The position numbers and the translations under genes were made by a program. The notes below the pieces were generated by a model, which made no database searches, was not told where the DNA came from, and saw only the letters and a program-made list of their open reading frames with translations. Shown in pieces: positions 1-5,811 of a stretch of 7,965 nucleotides of DNA. This stretch comes from Planctomycetota bacterium. GTDB lineage: Bacteria; Planctomycetota; Phycisphaerae; WQYP01. The stretch is taken from contig JAJYGE010000162.1 of assembly GCA_021785155.1 (NCBI GenBank), forward strand, positions 1-7,965, written 5' to 3'. How positions within the stretch are numbered: position 1 is the first letter of the stretch; every line of letters begins with the position of its first letter.

Positions 1-486
1 GGCAAGACCACGCTGGTCAATGCCATCCTGCATGAACCAGAATTCCAGCGACAGCGTGTGGTGCTCATTGAAGATACACGGGAATTGCAATGCTCCGCCG
101 CAGACCGCGTGGAACTGCTGACCAAGAGCACCGAGCCCAAGGTGAGCATGAATGATCTATTGCGCATGACGCTCCGCCTGCGGCCAGACCGCATCGTCAT
201 CGGCGAAGTTCGCGGCGGCGAAGCGTTGGCGATGCTCAAGGCCTGGAATACCGGCCACCCCGGCGGCGTCGCCACCATTCACGCCAACAGCGCCCAGGAC
301 GCCCTGCACCGCCTGGAAGACCTGATCGGCGAAGTCTCCCAGATCATTCCGCATCGCTCCATCGCCTCGGCGATCAATCTGGTGGTTTTCATAGAACGCA
401 TTGTCGAAGCACCAGGAAGGCGGGTATCGCAGATTCAGAACGTTACGGTATTCCGCGATGGCGAGTACATGTTCCACCAAATGTAA
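1..486 (+). CDS. trbB: Conjugal transfer ATPase, TrbB/VirB11 family (5'-partial)
   Basis: This is the C-terminal half of a type IV secretion/conjugation traffic ATPase, a hexameric inner-membrane-associated enzyme that powers pilus assembly and DNA transfer. The frame is open from base 1 and begins at the end of the Walker A loop (GKTTLVNAIL). It continues with VVLIEDTRELQC (Asp-box-like), LLRMTLRLRPDRIVIGEVRGGEA (Walker B region plus the Arg-rich segment) and AWNTGHPGGVATIHANSA (His box). These motifs in this order are typical of TrbB and closer to it than to GspE or PilB. In TrbB the Walker A loop lies near the middle of a protein of about 320 residues, so the 161 residues here are nearly the whole remainder. 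The stop codon TAA lies inside GTAACCGTTCAC, which recurs as the end of the element at 4154-4305, so the extreme C-terminus may have been replaced by an insertion. No other trb gene follows downstream. Confidence 0.88.
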   Translation, partial: GKTTLVNAILHEPEFQRQRVVLIEDTRELQCSAADRVELLTKSTEPKVSMNDLLRMTLRLRPDRIVIGEVRGGEALAMLKAWNTGHPGGVATIHANSAQDALHRLEDLIGEVSQIIPHRSIASAINLVVFIERIVEAPGRRVSQIQNVTVFRDGEYMFHQM

Positions 487-494
487 CCGTTCAC
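483..494 (+). repeat. Solitary IS66-type element end (GTAACCGTTCAC)
   Basis: This 12-bp sequence is identical to the first 12 bp of the terminal inverted repeat of the MITE at 4154-4305. IS66-family ends characteristically begin with GTAA. It overlaps the trbB stop codon. I found no matching right end (GTGAACGGTTAC) with a second copy of the adjacent CACCAAAT (475-482) in the window. It may be the left end of an element whose partner end is lost, degraded or outside the window. A chance 12-bp match at this position is possible but unlikely. Confidence 0.5.
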
Positions 495-673
495 AGCCTT
501 TCAGCCAGTCAGACTCACGACGAGCCTAACCACACATAAAGCTCCCCCCCAGAAGAAATACAAATAAACGTCTGAGAAGAAGAGCCGCTTGCGTTATTTA
601 CGAACCTGCGTGACTGGTGGAACGGAGGCTGTCGAAAAAGAGCCTTACATCAGAAATCGAGAGCAAAATGGCC

Positions 674-703
674 TTGGCGGGCCAAAACGACACACCCTAT
701 AAT
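674..703 (+). promoter_or_regulatory. Candidate sigma70-like promoter (upstream copy)
   Basis: A perfect TATAAT -10 hexamer at 698-703 is preceded, with an 18-bp spacer, by TTGGCG at 674-679 (4 of 6 matches to TTGACA). It would drive the glycosyltransferase genes from about position 710. The -35 box lies in the loop of a short TGGCC/GGCCA inverted repeat (669-684). This is a pattern match only, and the organism's sigma consensus is unknown. Confidence 0.3.
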
Positions 704-732
704 AAATGATTGCTTTTTACACCAAGCACCAC

Positions 733-762
733 TTGACGCGGGCCGCAGTTGCGATGCATAAT
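733..762 (+). promoter_or_regulatory. Candidate sigma70-like promoter (downstream copy)
   Basis: TTGACG at 733-738 and CATAAT at 757-762 each match the sigma70 consensus at 5 of 6 positions, with an 18-bp spacer. Transcription would start near 769, leaving an untranslated leader of about 250 nt before the GT9 start at 1020. That leader would begin with the hairpin at 783-802. This is the better balanced of the two candidate promoters for the glycosyltransferase pair. Confidence 0.35.
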
Positions 763-782
763 GCCGGCATGGATTGTTTGGT

Positions 783-802
783 ACGTATCGAGCCTGATAC
801 GT
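783..802 (+). promoter_or_regulatory. Perfect hairpin or dyad in the leader (ACGTATC-GAGCCT-GATACGT)
   Basis: Two perfectly complementary 7-nt arms flank a 6-nt loop, just downstream of the predicted transcription start. There is no following T-run, so it is not an intrinsic terminator. It could be an operator dyad or a 5'-UTR stem-loop. No function can be assigned from sequence. Confidence 0.3.
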
Positions 803-1019
803 GGTCCGGCCTGATAGGTACTATGCCCCCTGCAACGGAGTGCTTCCTCTAGCCTATTCTCACCACCGGTAAACTCTTTGACTGGAAAAGTCTCGATGAT
901 GTGCCGGACTTCAAAACCATCCAGCTTACGTGGCTTGACAGGTCAAAGCGTTGCATACAGAATGTGCGGGAAGATCGGGCTGCGGTGCGTGGCGCTGTAA
1001 TTGCAGGAGTGCGGAACGG

Positions 1020-2531
1020 ATGTGCACCATGGAGATACGGCCAACGCTCGCCAACGCTGCCGATTGCACGCACGCCGTGTCGGCCGAGCGGGCGACGGTG
1101 GTGCGCTGCAACCTGAATCTCTATGGGGGCAGGCCGCACGTGGAGATGTGTCGACAATGCGCGCATCGCCAGCCATTATCAGCGGATACGTTGGGTGCCG
1201 CAGCGGTTTCGGCCAACACCAAGGCTACGCCGTCGGCAGTACCCGCCGGGACGGGCTGGCGCTTTGCTCTGCCCTCGCCCACCGAATTGCGGCTGGCGAC
1301 CATGCGGGCCTCCATGTGCCAGGTTTGTCAGCACAACGGCGGCATAACTTTGGAACGTGATGGTCGACCTGTCTTTATAGTGCGCTGCAAACTCTGCGGC
1401 CGCGGTGGTTTGAGCTTGATCCACGATTCCTGCCAAGCCCATAAGTGGCCGGTGGTGGCGAAACTGTCTTCTGGCCAGGTCGGCGGCATCAGTGGCTTGA
1501 GGCAGGCAGTAGCCACCGGTGCACGGCGCTTGGGAAATAGGGCTCGCGCCTTTACCCTCCGTCAACGTACCGCAGCAGCCACCCAGTCGCTGCTCTTAAA
1601 GGCCCATCTGAGCCCCGGCGATACAGTGACACTCACCGCAGTCGTGCGGGATCTGCACCGGGCGTATCCCGGGCGCTTTGCCACTGCAGTGGATACCACG
1701 GCCATGGAGTTGTGGGAGCATAATCCCTACGTTAGAAACTTCGGCCGTGCAGATTCATCCGTTCGTACGATTGCCATGCACTATCCGCTGGTGAATCAGA
1801 GCAACCAGCGGCCAGCGCATTTCCTGCGCGGATATACAGATTATCTGGAAGGGGAGTTGGATTTGCCCATACCAACAAGCGAATTCCGCGGCGACGTGTA
1901 CCTGTCCGACGCGGAGAAAAATTCTGGCCATCAGGTACGAGATATGTTCGGCTATAATGGACCGTTTTGGATGATCTTTGCCGGCGGCAAGTATGATTTT
2001 ACCGCGAAGTGGTGGTCTCCAGACTTTTATCAGGCGGTGGTGGACCATTTTCGTGGCCGGATTCAGTTTGTACAGTGCGGGGAAGCAGGGCACTGGCATC
2101 CATCGCTAAAAGGTGTGTTCAATCTTGTGGGCAAGACTTCGCTAAGACAACTAGTGCGGCTAATGTATCACACCGCGGGCGTGGTATGTCCGGTGACGCT
2201 GGCGATGCATCTGACGGCGGCTGTGCCGACGAAGACCAACCGTTTAAGGCCCTGTGTGGTGATCGCAGGCGGACGCGAGCCGCCACACTGGGAAGCATAT
2301 CCAGGGCATCAGTTTTTGCATACGGTAGGGATGCTTTCATGCTGCGGAACGGGCGGCTGCTGGAAAAGTCGTTGCCAGAAGGTGGGCGACAACGATTTCA
2401 AGGATAAGGTAAATCTTTGCGAAAGGCCGACACCGGTGCGCGAAGATTTGGTGATTCCGCAGTGCATGGCGATGATCAAGCCCGGGCGGGTGATCGAGGC
2501 AGTCGAGGGGTACTTGGCGGAGGTAGCATGA
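1020..2531 (+). CDS. Glycosyltransferase family 9 (ADP-heptose:LPS heptosyltransferase-like) with Cys-rich ends
   Basis: This is a predicted cytoplasmic GT-B glycosyltransferase of about 503 residues. I chose ATG 1020 because AGGAG lies at 1005-1009; the frame opens at ATG 951, but that extension has no good ribosome site. Residues 1-50 carry scattered Cys (C2, C16, C30, C44, C47). Residues 100-138 form a zinc-ribbon-like cluster (C100-x2-C103, C123-x2-C126, C138). From about residue 195 it reads as a GT9 enzyme: a short Rossmann-like SPGDTVTLTAVVRDLHRAYP, then the C-terminal nucleotide-sugar-binding half (FWMIFAGGKYDFTAKWW near 316-332, LVGKTSLRQLVRLMYHTAGVVCPVT near 369-393). The tail (441-482) has C441/C442, C447, C452, C467 and C482, resembling the iron-binding finger of autotransporter heptosyltransferases such as TibC. 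It lies 63 nt upstream of the next glycosyltransferase in the same frame, probably in one operon. Donor and acceptor are unknown. The family call is firm; the metal-finger role is inference. Confidence 0.75.
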   Translation: MCTMEIRPTLANAADCTHAVSAERATVVRCNLNLYGGRPHVEMCRQCAHRQPLSADTLGAAAVSANTKATPSAVPAGTGWRFALPSPTELRLATMRASMCQVCQHNGGITLERDGRPVFIVRCKLCGRGGLSLIHDSCQAHKWPVVAKLSSGQVGGISGLRQAVATGARRLGNRARAFTLRQRTAAATQSLLLKAHLSPGDTVTLTAVVRDLHRAYPGRFATAVDTTAMELWEHNPYVRNFGRADSSVRTIAMHYPLVNQSNQRPAHFLRGYTDYLEGELDLPIPTSEFRGDVYLSDAEKNSGHQVRDMFGYNGPFWMIFAGGKYDFTAKWWSPDFYQAVVDHFRGRIQFVQCGEAGHWHPSLKGVFNLVGKTSLRQLVRLMYHTAGVVCPVTLAMHLTAAVPTKTNRLRPCVVIAGGREPPHWEAYPGHQFLHTVGMLSCCGTGGCWKSRCQKVGDNDFKDKVNLCERPTPVREDLVIPQCMAMIKPGRVIEAVEGYLAEVA

Positions 2532-2605
2532 AGTCGCTGTGCAAAATCCATCGGTCGATTAAAGCGGCTTCGGACCTTACTTGCGGAGCCGCTGATGCCG
2601 CTTAA
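2528..2605 (+). CDS. Possible 25-codon ORF coupling the two glycosyltransferase genes
   Basis: The ORF starts at an ATG that overlaps the GT9 stop (ATGA, 2528-2531) and has a strong GGAGG at 2519-2523. It ends at TAA 2603-2605, overlapping the ATG of the next gene (2595) by 11 nt. The predicted peptide is MKSLCKIHRSIKAASDLT followed by CGAADAA, with two Cys and a basic start. I recognise no family. The geometry would suit translational coupling across the otherwise untranslated 63-nt gap. It could equally be a chance ORF, with GGAGG serving nothing. Confidence 0.3.
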   Translation: MKSLCKIHRSIKAASDLTCGAADAA

Positions 2606-4157
2606 ATTGGCGTTTGCAACCGTTGGCGACCAATTGTTCTTTCCAGGGCTACTGGCGACGGTAAACTCCATCCGACGTTATCACCCCCAAAGCGACATAT
2701 ACGTCGTGGATAACTGCAAATATGCGGCCGGTATGACGGAGCCGCAGAAGAGGTTGTTGAAGAATATTGCGATTCTGGATGCCCGTTCGCTGGATGCTCC
2801 CGGGCGCGTCCTAGGCGCATGGCAGTTAAAAACCTACCTGCTGGATCGGTTGGTACGCGCAGGCTACGACGTGGTCTGCGGGATTGATGCAGACTGCCTG
2901 CTTTGTTCTTCCGTCGAAGACATTGCAAGGCAGGCAACGAGTTCTGGAAAATTTATGGGTGGCCAAGACGGCGGAGGAGTTGACTACGCTGAGTCTGGAT
3001 ACAGGGCTTACAATTTTGCGAACCCGGCGTTCTGTCGCCGATACATATCGACGTCGTTTTGCGTAATACCGGTCAACATGCGAACACTTTCAGTATTGAC
3101 GGAAGCCGTGGCGTGTACCAACGAGGCCGAGTACGGTCCCCAACTCGCGAAGCTCTACAAGGGACATGGCGACCAGGGTATACTGAACGCGGTCATTTAT
3201 AAACAGCTTGGCGAGGACGGGATGGAGGCGTTGCCAAACGACCTTTGGAGCCAGCATTGGCGATACTGGGACACCATCTTAAGCTGCGAGGACGGCGTTC
3301 TCCTCAACCACTCGGCCGGGCGGCAGCGACAACGGACGATTCACTGTGGAGGGACCGACAAGTTCTGGAATCGGGCACACAGCGAAAAACTGCGAGCGGG
3401 ATGGACAGGCCAGATAGCGCCTTATTGCTGGTTCCTATATAATCTGTTCTTCGGATGCGAGGCGGCACTTTCGATAGATCCGTTTCTTTACCTCCCGTCG
3501 GAGTCATACCATCTGTTGGATGATCTGTTATATTTTTACTCGCGGTTGCCAGATTTTGGTAATGCGCCAGCAGTGCTCTGGGATCGGATCGGACGGTCAT
3601 TTTTAGCCCGATTGAGGGGCGATGTAACGACATTTATGTCTCTTGAATCGAGCCTGTCGACCTACATCAGGTTGGCCAAGAATCTGCCGTCGGGAGCCAA
3701 GCTGGTTGAAATTGGAAGCTACGAAGGCGGCTCGATCTTGACGGTGGCGATCGCATGCCTCAACAGCGATCTGACCCTCTATTCGGTCGAATCTTTTACC
3801 GGCAATTACGATGGTACGATGGATGGCCATAGATTGCCATCCATGCCGGCTTATTATAAAAATATACATGTCGATAGGCCAAACCTGCGGATCATCACTA
3901 TCAATGCCGCGTCACGCGTGGCCGCCCGCCAGTTTGCCGACGCAACCTTGGACATGGTCTTTATCGACGACAACCATTCCGAAGATGGCGTAAGGTCGTC
4001 GCTGCGGAGCTGGACTCGCAAGGTGCGGCCAGGCGGCATTATCGCCGGAGACGACTTTCACTTTGCATCCGTGCGGAAAGTGGTAACCGAAGCTCTGGGA
4101 CCGGATGTGCGGGATGAACATAACGTATGGTGGGCTCGCAAGCAAGGTGGTTCGTAA
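2595..4157 (+). CDS. Fused GT-A glycosyltransferase and SAM-dependent methyltransferase
   Basis: A 520-residue two-domain protein. The N-terminal part (about 1-290) looks like a GT-A transferase: KLAFATVGDQLFFPGLLATVNSIRRYHP opens the nucleotide-sugar fold, GIDADCLL gives a DxD metal/nucleotide motif (D98, D100), and GHGDQGILNAVIY resembles the GT8-type DQ..LN motif. The C-terminal part (about 340-520) is a class I methyltransferase of the Methyltransf_24 type: VEIGSYEGGS (motif I, about 371-380, SAM binding), MVFIDDNHSEDGV (about 454-466) and VRPGGIIAGDDF. It would add a sugar and methylate a glycan or sugar precursor. ATG 2595 is chosen for GGAG at 2585-2588. The final TCG-TAA is provided by the inserted MITE. 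Removing the MITE and one target copy restores TCG GCA ACG GGA GTG CAG TAG, five residues longer. The substrate is unknown. Confidence 0.72.
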   Translation: MPLKLAFATVGDQLFFPGLLATVNSIRRYHPQSDIYVVDNCKYAAGMTEPQKRLLKNIAILDARSLDAPGRVLGAWQLKTYLLDRLVRAGYDVVCGIDADCLLCSSVEDIARQATSSGKFMGGQDGGGVDYAESGYRAYNFANPAFCRRYISTSFCVIPVNMRTLSVLTEAVACTNEAEYGPQLAKLYKGHGDQGILNAVIYKQLGEDGMEALPNDLWSQHWRYWDTILSCEDGVLLNHSAGRQRQRTIHCGGTDKFWNRAHSEKLRAGWTGQIAPYCWFLYNLFFGCEAALSIDPFLYLPSESYHLLDDLLYFYSRLPDFGNAPAVLWDRIGRSFLARLRGDVTTFMSLESSLSTYIRLAKNLPSGAKLVEIGSYEGGSILTVAIACLNSDLTLYSVESFTGNYDGTMDGHRLPSMPAYYKNIHVDRPNLRIITINAASRVAARQFADATLDMVFIDDNHSEDGVRSSLRSWTRKVRPGGIIAGDDFHFASVRKVVTEALGPDVRDEHNVWWARKQGGS

Positions 4158-4305
4158 CCGTTCACGGGCCAAAGTGGCGAAATTAGGCAATAAATGAGGG
4201 TTCCCGACACTATACGACCGATTTTGGCGCATTTTTTGCTCGGATGGCCTGCAACATCCGATTATTTCCCTTTATTTCTATGGTTTTTACCCCGTGAACG
4301 GTTAC
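4154..4305. mobile_element. 152-bp IS66-type MITE with perfect TIRs
   Basis: The element is bounded by GTAACCGTTCACGGG (4154-4168) and its exact reverse complement CCCGTGAACGGTTAC (4291-4305), 15 of 15 bp. It is flanked by a perfect 8-bp duplication GGTGGTTC (4146-4153 and 4306-4313). GTAA ends and 8-bp duplications are the hallmark of IS66-family transposition. With only 152 bp and no credible coding sequence, this is a non-autonomous element that needs a transposase in trans. The interior is AT-rich and has a 7-bp stem-loop at 4240-4261. It is inserted in the last codons of the methyltransferase gene and supplies its TAA stop. The perfect ends and duplication imply a recent insertion. Confidence 0.88.
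4240..4261. other. Stem-loop inside the MITE (TCGGATG...CATCCGA)
   Basis: Perfect 7-bp arms flank the loop GCCTGCAA. On the + strand it is followed by TTATTTCCCTTTATTT, so it could act as a weak transcription terminator for the glycosyltransferase operon, or it may simply be the structural core of the MITE. The T-rich tract is interrupted, so a terminator call is not strong. Confidence 0.3.
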
Positions 4306-4436
4306 GGTGGTTCGGCAACGGGAGTGCAGTAGCTCGCAGGCGACACCCGTGCATGCGTCTATCCGAAGAGGGTTGGCGGCCGCGCCAAGTGGGAACGCAC
4401 GGCCTAAAACAAAGGTGGCTGTCCAGCCCCCATTTA
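4306..4436. other. Displaced original 3' end of the methyltransferase gene plus flank
   Basis: Bases 4306-4313 are the right target copy of the MITE. Bases 4314-4332 (GGCAACGGGAGTGCAGTAG) complete the pre-insertion reading frame of the methyltransferase, ending at TAG 4330-4332 with the residues ATGVQ. The remaining hundred or so bases up to the IS3 element contain no gene or structure that I can support. Confidence 0.6.
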
Positions 4437-4475
4437 TGACTCCACTTGAACGTAGAGGTTTCACACACATTCACA

Positions 4476-5435
4476 TCACTTTAATAGTATAACATTTTTA
4501 CGTTTACGTGCATCGCCGGAACCTGAACTCGGCCTGACCAGGACTGCGCTACGACAGGAGGGAGCAGAGTTGCAAGGCCGGGTGGGGGTTCGGGGGCGGG
4601 TGGAAGAAACCGCCCCCGCGTGTCGTGCCGCAAATTCATCAGGCGTACGGTATTTCAAGCACGAATGCGGACGCTGTCGGTTGTATTCCCGACGATACAG
4701 TTGGCAAACGGCCTGGGCATGCGCTACGGTGCCAAACGTTTCCATATCCAGACACTCCCGACGCAACGTCCTGTTCAACCGTTCATTCTTTCCGTTTTGC
4801 CATGGGCTGCCAGGAGCAATGTGTCGTATGATCACCCCGGCTTGCTTCAACCGCCGCATCAGGGCCTTGGCGATAAACTCCGGGCCATTGTCCGATCGCA
4901 CATACCGTGGTGTGCCATAACGGCTGAATAGCTGCACGAGCCTGTCGGCCACCGCCCTCGCATTCATGCGTTGTTCAACTTCTACGGCCAAGGCTTGCCG
5001 GGTATATTCATCCTCGACCGTAAGAATTTTCAGTTTCCGGCCGTCCGCCAACGCATCAAAGACAAAATCGTACGCCCATACATGGTTAGGATAGCGGGCC
5101 TGGCAAGGTGCCTGAACGCCCACTCCGCGACGTTTACGCCATTTTCTGCGGGCCAGCGTCAGGCCATATTTCCGGCACAACCGTCGAATTTTCTTCACGT
5201 TGAGCTTCTCCTGCCGACCAGCCCGCGTCCACGTTCGCAGGACCATCTGGTAGAGCATCCAGTAGCCGTAACGCGGATAACGCCTGGCCAGATCACATAA
5301 CAGCCGTACCAACTTCAAATCTTCGCCTTTCGCTTCATAGTCCAGCCAACGCCGACTGATACTCACCAGATCACACGCCCGTCGCCGGGATAACTTCCGC
5401 CGCACCAGAAAACCTGCCACCTGGCGGCGTTCCAC
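4476..5435 (-). CDS. IS3-family transposase OrfB (DDE integrase domain)
   Basis: This is the catalytic part of the IS3 transposase, which cuts and joins the element ends. From the GTG at 5435 it has 319 residues. An HTH_21-like segment (about 30-95, RRYPRYGYWMLYQMV) is followed by the rve catalytic core. The triad is visible: D123 in WAYDFVFD, D182 in VRSDNGPEF and E218 in PWQNGKNERLN, with exactly 35 residues between D182 and E218 (D-x35-E). WAYDFVFDALADGRKLKILTVEDEYTR is typical of the IS407 subgroup. The natural product is probably the OrfAB fusion made by the frameshift at 5447-5454, which joins ...VLQKK to VSTAVERRQ. The low-complexity Arg/Ser/Pro tail (about residues 270-319) is less typical and probably runs into the end of the element. 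Confidence 0.9.
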   Translation of the reverse strand: MERRQVAGFLVRRKLSRRRACDLVSISRRWLDYEAKGEDLKLVRLLCDLARRYPRYGYWMLYQMVLRTWTRAGRQEKLNVKKIRRLCRKYGLTLARRKWRKRRGVGVQAPCQARYPNHVWAYDFVFDALADGRKLKILTVEDEYTRQALAVEVEQRMNARAVADRLVQLFSRYGTPRYVRSDNGPEFIAKALMRRLKQAGVIIRHIAPGSPWQNGKNERLNRTLRRECLDMETFGTVAHAQAVCQLYRREYNRQRPHSCLKYRTPDEFAARHAGAVSSTRPRTPTRPCNSAPSCRSAVLVRPSSGSGDARKRKNVILLK

Positions 5436-5443
5436 GGCGGTAC

Positions 5444-5710
5444 TTACTTTTTTTGCAAGACCTCCTTGAGCACATCGACCTCCAGGTCCCGTTCAGCCAG
5501 AAGACGCTTGAGCCTAACATTATCCTTCTCCAGTTCACGCAAACGCCTTACTGCCGCTTCCGACATCTGTCCAAACTTCCGACGCCAAGTATAAAACGTC
5601 ACATCACTGATCCCATGTCTGCGACATAATTCAACCACCGTCTTATTACCGGCATCCGCTTCCCGCAGTATCGACACCATCTTTTCTTCACTGAACCGCT
5701 TCTTCTTCAT
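5444..5710 (-). CDS. IS3-family transposase OrfA (helix-turn-helix)
   Basis: This 88-residue protein binds the element ends and is the N-terminal part of the OrfAB transposase. The sequence MKKKRFSEEKMVSILREADAG, then VVELCRRHGISDVTFYTWRRKFG, is the classical HTH_Tnp_1 domain. A leucine-zipper-like helix follows (about 50-88, LRELEKDNVRLKRLLAERDLEVDVLKEVL). It ends at TAA 5446-5444, 8 nt before the GTG of orfB. An AAGGA-type ribosome site lies about 11 nt upstream of the ATG. Confidence 0.9.
   Translation of the reverse strand: MKKKRFSEEKMVSILREADAGNKTVVELCRRHGISDVTFYTWRRKFGQMSEAAVRRLRELEKDNVRLKRLLAERDLEVDVLKEVLQKK
5447..5453 (-). promoter_or_regulatory. Programmed -1 frameshift site A AAA AAG
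   Basis: The last sense codons of orfA read CAA AAA AAG TAA on the minus strand, giving the heptamer A AAA AAG in the zero frame immediately before the stop. A -1 slip continues as AAA AAA GTA AGT ACC GCC GTG, entering the orfB frame without a stop. This is the standard signal by which IS3 elements make OrfAB. Confidence 0.8.
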
Positions 5711-5811
5711 ACAGCTTTCGATCCTTTCTTTGCCGAAAGTCTATACGAACACCTGGCGTCATTTTAGGGGCGCAGGACCACTTCATGGATGCGATTTGTC
5801 ATTGGACCGCT

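Larger units (their letters stand above)
487..1019. other. Non-coding leader between trbB and the glycosyltransferase genes
   Basis: About 530 bp with no convincing gene. Short open frames here are unrelated to any family I recognise and mostly overlap the next gene antisense. The interval contains the solitary IS66-type end at 483-494, a C7 run near 543-550, a lone GGAGGCTGTCGAAAAAG motif at 624-640 reminiscent of an IS end, two candidate promoters (674-703 and 733-762) and a 20-nt hairpin (783-802). The long leader, and the abrupt switch from conjugation genes to carbohydrate genes, suggest that the downstream pair has its own promoter and was joined here secondarily. Confidence 0.5.
4437..5761 (-). 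mobile_element. IS3-family insertion sequence, IS407-like, about 1325 bp
   Basis: The element carries orfA and orfB on the minus strand between imperfect terminal inverted repeats that start TGACTCCACTTG (4437 onward, + strand) and TGACGCCAGGTG (5761 downward, minus strand). They match at 17 of 25 positions, both beginning TGAC as expected for IS3 elements. The flanks are ATTTA (4432-4436) and TTTTA (5762-5766), a possible 5-bp target duplication with one mismatch. IS407 relatives usually make 4 bp, so the duplication is uncertain. Both ORFs are intact, so the element may be active. It separates the glycosyltransferase block from the Rhs toxin block and lies about 50 bp past the last toxin-locus gene. 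Confidence 0.85.

Noticed and set aside
951..1019. Upstream start of the GT9 gene at ATG 951
   Set aside because: The extra 23 residues lack a ribosome site and a recognisable pattern, whereas ATG 1020 has AGGAG at a suitable distance.
849..1166. Minus-strand open frame of 105 codons and its neighbours around 926-1176
   Set aside because: They are overlapping shadows of the Cys-rich N-terminus of the GT9 gene, with no supporting motif or ribosome site.
4240..4290. Intrinsic terminator in the MITE
   Set aside because: The stem is only 7 bp and the following T-rich tract is interrupted by CCC, so the feature is listed only as a stem-loop.
483..4305. A 3.8-kb composite unit bounded by IS66-type ends at 483 and 4305 and carrying the glycan genes
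   Set aside because: The right end belongs to the 152-bp MITE, which has its own perfect duplication. The bases flanking the large unit (CACCAAAT and GGTGGTTC) do not match.
4194..4439. 81-codon open frame spanning the MITE
   Set aside because: It crosses the MITE boundary and target duplication, so it is a chance frame created by the insertion.
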